A stretch of 64,000 nucleotides of DNA from Paraburkholderia silvatlantica (GTDB lineage: Bacteria; Pseudomonadota; Gammaproteobacteria; Burkholderiales; Burkholderiaceae): assembly GCF_003096715.1 (NCBI RefSeq), contig NZ_QEOL01000013.1, positions 124,001 to 188,000 on the forward strand. Reading direction: 5' to 3'. Positions 17,181-26,091 of the stretch are shown here, piece by piece. The notes under the pieces are model-generated. The model saw nothing but the letters and a program-made list of their open reading frames with translations. It was not told the origin of the DNA and made no database searches. A program made the translations under genes and the position numbers. How positions within the stretch are numbered: position 1 is the first letter of the stretch; each line of letters opens with the position of its first letter.

Positions 17181-17524
17181 TTCTTGACCTTGGGCGATGC
17201 TGATAAGGTCAGCATCTCGGCATTCGCGAGGAGGATCTTCTTCTTGCCCCGCGTGAGCCGGGCCGCAGTTACGAGAAGAGCTGCAAGCAGATCATCCTCC
17301 TCGTAGAGGAAAGAGGTCGGGACATGGAGTGCTCTCGCCAGACGTTGCCCCATTAAGAGATGGGGCAGGTGCTTGCCTCTTTCGTACTGGTTGATGCGGG
17401 CACTGGCGGAGAATTCGTCGATTCCCGCGTGAATGCCGAGCTGTTCTTGGGTCAGGCCCGACCGGACCCGTGCCTCTTTCAGGCGCTTGGCAAAAATGGA
17501 GGATGTCGTGTGTTTACCCGGCAT
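17165..17524 (-). CDS. XRE-family HTH regulator, copy 2
   Basis: A 119-residue paralogue of the downstream XRE gene, with the same HTH core (RLKEARVRSGLTQEQLGIHAGIDEFSAS.RINQYERGKH) and the same FLYEEDD segment after it. The C-terminus is about ten residues longer and differs (LTLSASPKVKNPSNV). It is divergent from the liv-type transporter operon that starts at 17690, with the double operator between them. It is therefore a candidate repressor of both itself and the transporter. Confidence 0.85.
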   Translation of the reverse strand: MPGKHTTSSIFAKRLKEARVRSGLTQEQLGIHAGIDEFSASARINQYERGKHLPHLLMGQRLARALHVPTSFLYEEDDLLAALLVTAARLTRGKKKILLANAEMLTLSASPKVKNPSNV

Positions 17525-17557
17525 CCTTGGAGTCTCTGGGAATTGCTTGATTTTTTT

Positions 17558-17597
17558 ACTAAGAGTTTCTTAGTGTCCTTGCTAAGGAACTCTTGGT
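17558..17597. promoter_or_regulatory. double operator between XRE copy 2 and the liv-type operon
   Basis: A perfect palindrome, ACTAAGAGTTTCTTAGT (17558-17574), is followed 23 bases on by GCTAAGGAACTCTTGGT (17581-17597), which matches the reverse complement of the first at 14 of 17 positions. It lies in the divergent promoter region, as expected for a repressor serving both directions. Confidence 0.65.
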
Positions 17598-17689
17598 CGT
17601 AAGGAGTGGCAGTGTTGGAAATCGGGTCGTTTGCTGATTGCACGCAAAGAGCAAACGCTTCGGAGACGTGGACAGCGGGACTTACTTAT

Positions 17690-18565
17690 ATGACGACGAT
17701 TCTTAACATTCTGGGTTACGTGAGCATTCTGATGCTGGTGGCGCTTGGGCTCGCCATCGTCTTCGGCATGATGGACATCGTGAACCTCGCACATGCGGAG
17801 TGGGTCACGATCGGCGCGTACGGGTTAGCCGTTGCGCAGGCGGTTGGCGGGAAGCAGGCTTTCTGGCTTGCTTTGGTCGTGGCGCCCGCTGTCGGGGCTG
17901 TCCTCGGCTGGTGCCTCGAACGTTTCATCATCCGGCTGCTCTATGACCGGCCGCTGGACACGCTCCTCGCGACCTATGCGATCAGCCTCATCCTGCAGAA
18001 GGTGCTGGAACTCATCTTCGGCACCCAACCGATGCTCGTCTATGCCCCGTTCAGCGGGGCAGTGCCAGTTCCCGGCGGAAGCTATCCGGCCTACCGGATC
18101 TTCGTGATCGGCGTTGCACTGACCGTGACGGCAGGATGCTGGCTGCTGTTTGCGCGAACGCGCTTTGGTACCCAGTTGCGCGCGGTGATCCAGCACCCGG
18201 CGATGGCGGAGGCCGCGGGCATCGACACCCAGCGTCTGAACCGCTTCGCCTTCTGTGGTGGAGCGGCACTAGCCTCGCTCGCGGGTGTACTTGTCGCGCC
18301 GATGGTGTCAGTCGAATCGCATCTGGGCGTTTCTTATCTCGCCAAGGCGTTCTTCGTGATCGTACTGGGCGGCATCGGCTCGATCGCCGGCAGCATCGTG
18401 GGCGCCGCAGTCATCGGTACCGCCGAGACGTTACTGAGCTATCGCATCGACCCCTCTCTCGCATCCGCGGTGGTTTTGGCTCTGTCCATTGTGGTGATCC
18501 GGTTCAGACCGCAAGGGCTGATTCCGGGATTCAGCGCGGCCCATCAGCTTCTCGGTAAAGGATAA
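17690..18565 (+). CDS. ABC transporter permease, LivH type
   Basis: A 291-residue inner-membrane permease of the branched-chain amino acid/urea/amide ABC family, with about eight hydrophobic segments and the family block GMMDIVNLAHAEWVTIGAY near residue 25. I chose the ATG at 17690, where the first membrane segment begins; the frame extends upstream to 17606 but that part is polar and unlike the family. It is the first gene of the operon livH-livM-livG-livF-binding protein-amidase-DUF1185, and faces XRE copy 2 across the double operator. Confidence 0.86.
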   Translation: MTTILNILGYVSILMLVALGLAIVFGMMDIVNLAHAEWVTIGAYGLAVAQAVGGKQAFWLALVVAPAVGAVLGWCLERFIIRLLYDRPLDTLLATYAISLILQKVLELIFGTQPMLVYAPFSGAVPVPGGSYPAYRIFVIGVALTVTAGCWLLFARTRFGTQLRAVIQHPAMAEAAGIDTQRLNRFAFCGGAALASLAGVLVAPMVSVESHLGVSYLAKAFFVIVLGGIGSIAGSIVGAAVIGTAETLLSYRIDPSLASAVVLALSIVVIRFRPQGLIPGFSAAHQLLGKG

Positions 18566-18570
18566 AGCGT

Positions 18571-19653
18571 ATGTCTCGAAAACAAGCAGGATGCTTGCGG
18601 CTCTGGTTCTCACAGCCCGCCCTCGGCCCCACGGATGTTTCCCCCCTGTTGATGTGGAGCGCAGCCGTGGCTGCGGTGGCCCTCGTGCCATTGGTTGCCG
18701 GTCCCTGGTTGCTGGCGACGGTGCGCGATGCACTGGTGATGGGGATCCTCGCGTTGAGCTATGACCTCCTCTGGGGACGTGCCGGGGTACTGACGCTCGG
18801 GCACACGACGTTCCTGGGCCTCGGCGCCTATGGATTTGCCGTCGTGACCGTCCAGTTCGGACAGGCACCCTTGACGGGCGTGGCGGTCGGTGTGCTCTGC
18901 GCTGCGGCTGTCGCTCTCCTGATCGGCTATTTCCTGCTTTTCGCGGGGGTGAGGCTCCACTTCTTCGCCATCATCAGCCTTGCCGTGCTGATCGTCGCAC
19001 AGCAGCTCGCCGTCAGCTGGCAGTCGGTTACCGGGGGCGACACGGGCATCCTGGGTATCCCGGGGCTGTCGTTTAGCGTGGACGGCCATGCTCTTGACCT
19101 GAGCGGTCCCCGGGCGTCCTGGTACATCGTGGCGGCCGTACTGCTCGCCGCGACGGGCCTGATCTGGCTCGTGTGTCGCAGCCACTACGGCAAGGTGCTC
19201 AATGCGATCGCAACCAACGAATGGCGCGCAAAGGCTTGCGGCTATCACACGCCGTTGCACCTGCTGCTCGTCTTCGTCGCGTCGGCGGTGCTTGCCGCAG
19301 TTGCGGGTGTGCTGATGGCGGCGTGCTCAGGGGTGGTGGCCCCGGACGTGTTCTCGCCGCTCCTTGCGACCGAAGTCATCCTCTGGGTGGCCATCGGTGG
19401 CCGGGGAAGAATTGGTGGCCCCGTCGTCGCGGCGGTCGCCCTGACGCTGCTCAGGCAGGCCGTCTCCAGTTACAGCACGGACGGCTGGCCCCTGATTCTC
19501 GGCGGTCTGTTTCTCGCCTGCGTGCTGTTCATGCCGAACGGACTGCGCCTGGGCGGATGTGCGGTGGTTGCGCGCCGGGCAGGTCGGGCGATAAGGGGCC
19601 GGCCACCGGTTCAACCGATTCATCGCGTGGGTCACGCACAGGAGAAGCGGTAA
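18571..19653 (+). CDS. ABC transporter permease, LivM type
   Basis: A 360-residue second permease of the HAAT-type importer, five bases after the first. The LivM hallmark block LSYDLLWGRAGVLTLGHTTFLGLGAYGFA lies near residue 60, and the C-terminal cytoplasmic loop ends in a basic tail. It has about ten hydrophobic segments. It forms the membrane channel with the LivH-type protein. Its stop shares a base with the start of the ATPase gene (TAATG). Confidence 0.86.
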   Translation: MSRKQAGCLRLWFSQPALGPTDVSPLLMWSAAVAAVALVPLVAGPWLLATVRDALVMGILALSYDLLWGRAGVLTLGHTTFLGLGAYGFAVVTVQFGQAPLTGVAVGVLCAAAVALLIGYFLLFAGVRLHFFAIISLAVLIVAQQLAVSWQSVTGGDTGILGIPGLSFSVDGHALDLSGPRASWYIVAAVLLAATGLIWLVCRSHYGKVLNAIATNEWRAKACGYHTPLHLLLVFVASAVLAAVAGVLMAACSGVVAPDVFSPLLATEVILWVAIGGRGRIGGPVVAAVALTLLRQAVSSYSTDGWPLILGGLFLACVLFMPNGLRLGGCAVVARRAGRAIRGRPPVQPIHRVGHAQEKR

Positions 19654-20387
19654 TGGAGAGCCAGTACCTTCTGGGCACCGGCCTTTCGCGCACGTTTGGC
19701 GGGATCAGGGCGGTGGCCGGCGTCGACATCAGTATCGCGCCACGCGACCTGCTGTGCGTGATTGGTCCGAACGGGGCCGGCAAGAGTTCGCTCGTCGGCC
19801 TGCTGTCGGGGGCGATTACCCCCGGTTCCGGTGAACTGTATCTCGATGGTGAGCGGATGACAGGCCGCCCGATGCACGCGTTCTGCCGGCGCGGTGTGGT
19901 GCGCAAATTCCAGGGGACCAACACCTTCCTCACGATGAGCGTGCGCGACAACCTGATGGTGGCCGGCCTGGGCGTCGCGGCTTACCGGGCCACCCGCATG
20001 CCTGATCCCGACGCCGTCCTGGAAGAAGTGGGTTTGTCTGGGCAGGCGCACGAACTCGCGTCGCATCTGCCGCATGGGGAGCGGCAGTGGCTCGAAATCG
20101 GCATGGCGATCATGTGTCAGCCTGCACTGCTGCTGCTCGACGAACCCGCGGCGGGCCTCTCTGCAAAGGACGCGCAGCGGCTGGTGCGCCTCATCCACCG
20201 GCTGCGGGAGCGGTGCGCGGTACTCGCCATCGAGCACGATCTGGGCTTCGTGCAGTCTCTCGCGTGCGAGACGTGGGTGATGCACCGGGGAGAGGTGGTT
20301 CGGCGCGGGTCGTTTGCGGAGATCGCAGCCGACGAGCAGATCCGCCGCATCTATCTGGGACGGGGAGCGACACATGCTGCACATTGA
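19653..20387 (+). CDS. ABC transporter ATPase, LivG type
   Basis: A 244-residue ATPase with Walker A GPNGAGKSS (about residues 36-44), a signature region where the usual LSGG appears altered to LPHGERQ, Walker B LLLLDEPAAGLS and the switch His in AIEHDLGF. The altered signature (usually LSHGEQQ in LivG) is normal for this subfamily. It powers uptake with the LivF-type partner. The ATG at 19653 overlaps the upstream stop and a GGAGAAG ribosome binding site precedes it. It overlaps the next gene by 14 bases. Confidence 0.88.
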   Translation: MESQYLLGTGLSRTFGGIRAVAGVDISIAPRDLLCVIGPNGAGKSSLVGLLSGAITPGSGELYLDGERMTGRPMHAFCRRGVVRKFQGTNTFLTMSVRDNLMVAGLGVAAYRATRMPDPDAVLEEVGLSGQAHELASHLPHGERQWLEIGMAIMCQPALLLLDEPAAGLSAKDAQRLVRLIHRLRERCAVLAIEHDLGFVQSLACETWVMHRGEVVRRGSFAEIAADEQIRRIYLGRGATHAAH

Positions 20388-21117
20388 AAACCTGTGCGCT
20401 GGATACGGTGACGTGGATGTGGTTCACAACCTCACGCTCGACGTGCTGCCGAACGAGGTTGTCGGTGTGCTCGGCTGTAACGGTGCGGGCAAGACCACGC
20501 TGGTGAAGGCCATCATGGGGTTGCTGCCGCGCATGAGCGGGCAGGTTGGTTTCCTCGGGCAGTCGTTGACGGGGCTGCGCACACATGAGATTGCGCGCCG
20601 GGGGATCGGTCTGGTGCCGCAGGGGCGCTGGATCTTTCCGAAGCTGACCGTGCGCGAGAACCTGCTGATGGGTACGCAGACTGTGGGGGGCGCCGACATC
20701 CTCGACGAGGTATTCGATTACTTCCCGGTGCTGAAGTCGCGCCTGTCGCAGCAGGGCGGCACGCTTTCAGGTGGCGAGCAGCAGGTCCTTGCCATTTCAC
20801 GCGCCCTGTGCGGGCGCCCGAAACTGCTCCTGCTGGACGAACCCTCCGACGGCGTGCAGCCCAACCTGGTCGAACGTATCGGCGAGGTGATTCCCGACCT
20901 GTGCCGCCGCGCGAAGCTGGCGGTGCTCCTCGTCGAACAGAACCTCGATCTCGTCCTCCAGAGCGCGCAACGCTGCATCGTGCTCAGTAATGGGCGCCTG
21001 GTGCATGCCGGTTCCGTCGAACCGCAACCGGGTGTCAGGGATGAACACCCGCTCGCGCGCTATCTCTCTCCCGCCGCGGAGCTTGCCGCGGATTTCCCTC
21101 ATGAAAACATCCAGTGA
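20374..21117 (+). CDS. ABC transporter ATPase, LivF type
   Basis: A 247-residue ATPase. Walker A is GCNGAGKTT (about residues 34-42), the signature LSGGEQQ lies near residue 134 and Walker B is LLLLDEPSDGVQPN. The LivF hallmark GLVPQGRWIFPKLTVRENL is near residue 82. The chosen start at 20374 lies inside the end of the LivG-type gene and follows a GGGAGCG site. The variant DEPSDGVQP is typical of the urea/amide (UrtE/FmdF-like) branch, which supports an amide rather than a leucine substrate. Confidence 0.87.
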   Translation: MLHIENLCAGYGDVDVVHNLTLDVLPNEVVGVLGCNGAGKTTLVKAIMGLLPRMSGQVGFLGQSLTGLRTHEIARRGIGLVPQGRWIFPKLTVRENLLMGTQTVGGADILDEVFDYFPVLKSRLSQQGGTLSGGEQQVLAISRALCGRPKLLLLDEPSDGVQPNLVERIGEVIPDLCRRAKLAVLLVEQNLDLVLQSAQRCIVLSNGRLVHAGSVEPQPGVRDEHPLARYLSPAAELAADFPHENIQ

Positions 21118-21135
21118 CCTTCAGTGAGAATACGC

Positions 21136-22314
21136 ATGAACCGTCGTGACTTTTCCCGAACCATGCTGATGGGTGCGGCCGCTTCCCTTGCGGCATCAAC
21201 TGTCCCCCGGTTTGCGCGCGCGGCTGAGCCGTTGAAGATTGGCCTGCTCGCGCCGCTTAGCGGTCCGCTCACGCGTGTGGGACAGACCAACCGCAACTGT
21301 GCCGCGCTCGCAGTGGACGAAATCAATGCTGCCGGTGGTCTGCTTGGCCGGCCGCTGCAACTGAGCGTCGAGGACACGCAGATGTCTACGGCCGTGACGC
21401 TTGAGAAGGCGCGCCAGCTCTTCATGCGTGACGACGTGGCGATGATCACGGGCATGGTGCTTCCGTCCGAGCGCGAGGCGGCCCTTCAGGCAGCGCGCCC
21501 GTCGCGAAAGCTCATCGTCTATCCGAACTTCGACGAAGGACGGTGCGACCCGCAACTGTTCACGACGGGGCTCGCTGCAAGCCAGCGGATCGAGCCGCTC
21601 ATTGCGTGGCTCATGCGCGACGGTGGACGGTCCGTCTGTGCGGTCGTCTCCGACATCGGCAGCAACCGGAAGGTGTTGATTCCGCAACTGCAGGCGGCGG
21701 TGGCCCGCCATGGCGGGAAGTTCCTCGGTGTCTACTGGCTGCCCTTCGGTACACGTGACTATGGCGCCGTCCTGCAACAGGTCGCCAGCGCCGGGCCGCA
21801 GATCGTATGGCACAGCATCGGCGACGACCCGGTGACATTCGTTAAGCAGTACCGGTCATTTGCGATGAAGCCGCAGCTGGTGACGGACATCGCACACGAA
21901 TCCCTCTCGATTGCCACCACGGGGGCCTCGACCGGCACGATCGGCGTGTCGTCGTATTTCATGAGCATCGACAACCCGGAAAACCAGGCGTTCCTCACGC
22001 GTTATACGGCCCGTTACGCCGGTGCGCACGATCCGCGGCTGGGCCGCTATGCGGTGGTGCTGCCGCATGGCGAGAACACGTACGCAGGCATTTGTCTTTT
22101 CGCCGAGGCCGTGAAGGCGGCAGGAAGTGTCGACGCTGATCGCATCAGGGCCGCGCTACCCGCCGTCTCCGTGGCACTCCCCCGCGGAAAGAGCCGCGTG
22201 AGTCGCGACGGCGGTCATGTGCTCTGCCAGACACGCATCGGCCAGGCACTTGCCGACAACAGCTTTGCGATGCTCGAGTCCACTGGCCCCGTCATCCCGG
22301 TGTGTCAGGGATAG
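21136..22314 (+). CDS. Tat-exported substrate-binding protein for amides (AmiC/UrtA-like)
   Basis: A 392-residue periplasmic binding protein of the Peripla_BP_6 (leucine/urea/amide) family. The N-terminus carries a twin-arginine signal (NRRDFSRTMLMGAAASLAAS, cleavage probably after ARA near residue 30). The mature part begins PLKIGLLAPLSGPL, and family blocks CAALAVDEINAAGGLLGRPL and LAASQRIEPL follow. I start at the ATG at 21136 rather than the GTG at 21124, because the twin arginines then sit at the normal distance. It presents the substrate to the permeases encoded upstream. Confidence 0.85.
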   Translation: MNRRDFSRTMLMGAAASLAASTVPRFARAAEPLKIGLLAPLSGPLTRVGQTNRNCAALAVDEINAAGGLLGRPLQLSVEDTQMSTAVTLEKARQLFMRDDVAMITGMVLPSEREAALQAARPSRKLIVYPNFDEGRCDPQLFTTGLAASQRIEPLIAWLMRDGGRSVCAVVSDIGSNRKVLIPQLQAAVARHGGKFLGVYWLPFGTRDYGAVLQQVASAGPQIVWHSIGDDPVTFVKQYRSFAMKPQLVTDIAHESLSIATTGASTGTIGVSSYFMSIDNPENQAFLTRYTARYAGAHDPRLGRYAVVLPHGENTYAGICLFAEAVKAAGSVDADRIRAALPAVSVALPRGKSRVSRDGGHVLCQTRIGQALADNSFAMLESTGPVIPVCQG

Positions 22315-22368
22315 GCACGCTCCATTCATCGTGCGGAAACGTTCGTGTCAGTAGATAAGGACTACATA

Positions 22369-23784
22369 ATGAATGAAATTGTCATGTTGAGCGCGGCTCA
22401 GCTGGTTGCCGGGTTCCGGCAGCGCACGCTCTCGCCGGTGGAGGTCATGTGTGCCGTACTGGACCGGATCACGAAGCTCGATCCGGTGGTCAACGCATTC
22501 TGCGCCCTTGACGAGGAAGGGGCGATGTCGGCCGCCGGTGAGGCCGAGCGGCGGTGGATGCGCGACGAGCCGTGCGGTCCGCTTGATGGTGTACCGGTAT
22601 CGGTCAAGGATCTCGTCGCCGTCGCCGGTCTTCCGACACGGCAGGGGTCAAGGACGGCCTCGCCGGACCGCGAAAGTGCCGATGCGCCAGCCGTGGCGCG
22701 GCTGCGGCGCGCCGGCGCCATACCGTTTGGCAAGACAACCACGTCCGAGTTCGGCAACAAGATCGTCACCGACTGTCCGTTGACGGGCGCAACGCGCAAT
22801 CCATGGGATACGCGTCTGTCGCCCGGGGGCAGCAGCGGCGGGTCCGCAGTCGCGGTTGCGCTGGGAATGGGACCGCTGTCGCTTGCGACCGATGGGGGCG
22901 GGTCGATCCGGATTCCGGCCTGCTGGAGTGGCGTGGTCGGGTTCAAGCCGACGTTCGCGCTGGTGCCGGCGGGCAGTGCGGCGTCGTGGACAGCACTGTC
23001 CACGCTTGGCCCGATCACGCGAACGGTGCGCGACGCCGCGTTGATGCTCGATGCGATGACCTGCGCGAACAGCGACTGGCTCCCGGGAACAGGGAGGCCG
23101 TCCGGCTATTCGTCCGGGCTGGACGACGGCGTCGCGGGCCTGCGGATCGCGTGGCGCGCCGCCCCGGACGGCGTGTCGGTGGCCCCGGATATTGCAGAGC
23201 GTGTCGGCCGGGCAGTGGACACATTCGGGATGCTCGGCGCGACGGTCATCCAGACCGACGTCGCACCGATGGTGGATTACTACGGCGATGGACGTATCCA
23301 TTCGGTCCAGTGGTCGGTGTTCTTCGCCCAGCGTGTGCGGCATATGGAGGCCGCCGACAGGACGCTGCTGGATCCTGACCTGACGGCACTTGCGGATGTG
23401 GGGGCACGGATCGACACCGCGACGTTCGTCGATGCCCTGCTTGCGCGTCACGCGCTCGGCGTCTCGATGGAAACGTTCTTTGAGCATTACGACCTGCTGG
23501 TTACGCCGACGTTTCATTGCGGGCCACCGCCGGTTCCCGGCTTGCCCGGCCATCTGCGCAATGCCCCGCTGCTGACCGCGTGGTGCAACCAGGCCGGCGT
23601 GCCCGCCATATCGGTGCCGTGCGGATTCGCAGGGGATGTGCCGACCGGCCTGCAGATTATCGGGCGTCGGGGCAGCGATGCCCTGGTGCTGCGGGCAGCG
23701 CGCGCATACGAACTGGCGCGCGGGGATTTTCCTGCACCGCAAGGGGATCTGCCGCTTCCCGGTGACACGGAGATCGCGCCATGA
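22369..23784 (+). CDS. amidase-signature family hydrolase, second copy
   Basis: A 471-residue amidase with Lys80 (VSVKDL), cis-Ser155 (GGSSGG) and Ser179 (TDGGGSIR), exactly the numbering of the paralogue at 15.0-16.4 kb. The ATG at 22369 has an AAGGAC site; a GTG frame extension to 22345 is unlikely. It lies 54 bases after the binding-protein gene and overlaps the next gene by four bases (ATGA), so it belongs to the transporter operon. The likely role is intracellular hydrolysis of the imported amide to acid and ammonia or amine. Confidence 0.87.
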   Translation: MNEIVMLSAAQLVAGFRQRTLSPVEVMCAVLDRITKLDPVVNAFCALDEEGAMSAAGEAERRWMRDEPCGPLDGVPVSVKDLVAVAGLPTRQGSRTASPDRESADAPAVARLRRAGAIPFGKTTTSEFGNKIVTDCPLTGATRNPWDTRLSPGGSSGGSAVAVALGMGPLSLATDGGGSIRIPACWSGVVGFKPTFALVPAGSAASWTALSTLGPITRTVRDAALMLDAMTCANSDWLPGTGRPSGYSSGLDDGVAGLRIAWRAAPDGVSVAPDIAERVGRAVDTFGMLGATVIQTDVAPMVDYYGDGRIHSVQWSVFFAQRVRHMEAADRTLLDPDLTALADVGARIDTATFVDALLARHALGVSMETFFEHYDLLVTPTFHCGPPPVPGLPGHLRNAPLLTAWCNQAGVPAISVPCGFAGDVPTGLQIIGRRGSDALVLRAARAYELARGDFPAPQGDLPLPGDTEIAP

Positions 23785-24326
23785 ACGTCCAGATTGCCAG
23801 GGTGGTGATCCATCTCGTTGAACGGTGCGCGGAACTTGGCGAACCGGTCACACCAGCGCATCGCCAGGTGGTCGCTGCTGCAGTGCTGAAGTCGATCGAC
23901 CCGGATGGCGCGGGTGACCTCGAGGCGCTCTATGCGACGGGCGCTGATCTGGGCCTGATCCTCACGGGTCGCGCGCTGCATGCGCTCGGTTGCCCGGGAG
24001 AGCAGATCCAGGGTTACGGGAAGGCGGCGCTCGTGGGCACTGGCGTGCCGCTCGAGTGGGGCGCGGCGCTGCTGCACCCGCGACTCGGCAAGGCGGTTCG
24101 CAGCTGTCTGCCGGGCGCGTCCTCGATCATGCCGTCCGTCACGAAGCGAGGGCTGGCGGGTGCCTGCGTCGATATTCCCCTGCACAGCGTCACAGACATG
24201 TGGAGCTTCGACCATTTCGACACGGTCTCGCTCTGCCTGGCGGATTCACCGGCACCGGACGAACTGCTGCTCGCGATTGCCCTGGCCGAGCGCGGCAGGC
24301 CGCTCGCGCGCGTGAAGCCCGGCTGA
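23781..24326 (+). CDS. amino acid synthesis family protein (DUF1185)
   Basis: A 181-residue protein that matches the amino-acid-synthesis family (PF06684, DUF1185) in pattern. The diagnostic blocks are IQGYGKAALVGTGVPLEWGAALLHPRLGKAVR (about residues 75-106), then PSVTKRGLAGACVDIPL, and the C-terminal pattern ADSPAPDELLLAIALAERGRP. The biochemical role of the family is not established; members recur next to amidases and amide transporters, as here. It is translationally coupled to the amidase. Confidence 0.72.
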   Translation: MNVQIARVVIHLVERCAELGEPVTPAHRQVVAAAVLKSIDPDGAGDLEALYATGADLGLILTGRALHALGCPGEQIQGYGKAALVGTGVPLEWGAALLHPRLGKAVRSCLPGASSIMPSVTKRGLAGACVDIPLHSVTDMWSFDHFDTVSLCLADSPAPDELLLAIALAERGRPLARVKPG

Positions 24327-24428
24327 AGCATTGCATCACACCGCGCCGTTCCGTGCCCTGCCATGGTTTCCGGCTGGCACACGGCAAACGGACAGACGAA
24401 CACTCACAGGCGTTCAAAGGAGATAAAC

Positions 24429-25463
24429 ATGTGCAGGGATAGTCGGGGAAGATGGAGCAGGAGAGTGGCAGCACTGTCGCTGTGCATCACGGCGGGTGCA
24501 GCGCACGCGCAGTCGTCGGTGTCGCTCTACGGACTGGCAGATGCATTTGCCGGTGTGGTGCGTACACCGGGCGCGTCAGGCAACACCTGGCAGGTAGGCT
24601 CGGGTGGGCTTTCGACATCATACTGGGGCATGTCGGGCGCCGAGGACCTCGGTGGTGGCATGAAGGCGATCTTCACGCTCGAGAGCTTTTACCGGATCAA
24701 CAGTGGACAGTCGGGAGCGTACTACGGGCAATCCTTCTTCGGGCGCCGCGCGTTCGTCGGTTTGAGCGGCCCGTTTGGACAGCTGACACTGGGGCGTAAT
24801 GATTCGCTGCTCTTCGTCTCCACGCTGCTGTTCAACCCGTTCGGCAACTCGTTCGTCTTTTCCCCCATCGTGGTCCACACTTTCCTGGGGTCCGCGATGG
24901 GTGCGGCTTCCGTGCAGAGCGATACGGCAATCGATGACTCGATCGTCTACCAGACGCCGGAGATTGGCGGGCTCACGGGAAGCCTGCAGTACAGCAATGC
25001 GGGCGTCGCAGGTCACGCCGGGCAGGCGAACTACAGTGCGAACGTGCTCTACTTTGCGGGGCCGTTTTCTGCGACGGCCGCAGTCCAGAGCCTTCATACG
25101 GCGTCGCTTTTCCTGAACGGCGCCACGGAACAGACGGCGTGGCTGGTCGGCGCCGCGTATCGCCTGCAGGCGGTAAAGCTCTATCTCCAGTACGAGCGCG
25201 TGACCAACAACAACGAGCTCACCGACGATACCGTTCAGGTGGGAGCGAGTGCGCAGATCGGCACGGGCAGCATACTGGTGTCCTGGGCGGGAACGCTCAG
25301 GCAGCCTGCACAGGGCACGGATGTCCGCTGGTCGACCGTGGTGCTCGGATATGACTATCCGCTCTCGAAACGCACGGACGTCTACGCCGCGTGGCGCTAC
25401 GACACCATGACCAGCGTCTCGTCTGGCAATAGCCTGGGCGCCGGTATCCGGATGAAGTTCTAG
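24429..25463 (+). CDS. Gram-negative porin (Burkholderia type)
   Basis: A 344-residue outer-membrane trimeric porin. A signal peptide (about residues 1-27, ending AHA) is followed by the hallmark start QSSVSLYGLADAF. Alternating amphipathic strands run to the end, and the C-terminus is Phe (GAGIRMKF), the Bam recognition signal. The ATG at 24429 has an AAGGAGA ribosome binding site. Located 102 bases after the amidase operon in the same direction, it may provide outer-membrane entry for the transporter's substrate. Confidence 0.88.
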   Translation: MCRDSRGRWSRRVAALSLCITAGAAHAQSSVSLYGLADAFAGVVRTPGASGNTWQVGSGGLSTSYWGMSGAEDLGGGMKAIFTLESFYRINSGQSGAYYGQSFFGRRAFVGLSGPFGQLTLGRNDSLLFVSTLLFNPFGNSFVFSPIVVHTFLGSAMGAASVQSDTAIDDSIVYQTPEIGGLTGSLQYSNAGVAGHAGQANYSANVLYFAGPFSATAAVQSLHTASLFLNGATEQTAWLVGAAYRLQAVKLYLQYERVTNNNELTDDTVQVGASAQIGTGSILVSWAGTLRQPAQGTDVRWSTVVLGYDYPLSKRTDVYAAWRYDTMTSVSSGNSLGAGIRMKF

Positions 25464-26091
25464 CCGGCAGGATCCAGCGGGTCAGTACGTTGGCAGGCAC
25501 CGGATTCGCCCTGGATGCCCGCGAGCCCGCGCGGCGGTAACTGTACCCCGATGTTTACAGCTGTCGCGATTGCCTTCCTTCGGGTTGCAGCATTGAGCGT
25601 GAATATCAACGCGACGTCGAACCAATACGGTAGGGGCCGATCGGGCCAGACGTCGAGGCCATTGCTGGGTTCCGGACTGGCGATGGTGTTGCATCTGCAA
25701 TCCGGTAATGGCTGGCCGTGGGGCGAACTGTCGTTGATGAGGGCAACGCACCGGTAGCGTTTCTTCGCCATGTGCTGGGCGAAGCAATTGCCGGCCACGC
25801 TGTCGTCGCCGATGACAGGGAGCGCCACGGCGAAACCCGCCGCGTGAGGAGGGGATCCGTGGCCGAAGGCGAAATCAAGGGAATGGCTGCATTCGCATAT
25901 ACGTTCAATGCGCACAGCGTGGCACTCGAGGTCACGTGGCCTGCGACGCCAGAAATCTCCGACGGAGGAGCTTTCGCGAGACCGTGACGGACGTCCCGGG
26001 TCGCGGCATTGCCTCTGGCGATCGCTACCTGCGGCCTTGTACGACTGCGGAAAGCTTCAGCCTGCTTCCTGGTGGTTCCATGCGTGGCATC
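25464..26091. other. gap with no supported gene
   Basis: A minus-strand open frame of about 151 codons (25460-25915) and overlapping plus-strand frames exist, but none has a recognisable domain, ribosome binding site or clean codon bias. It could be the remnant of an unknown gene. No clear terminator was found after the porin. Confidence 0.45.
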
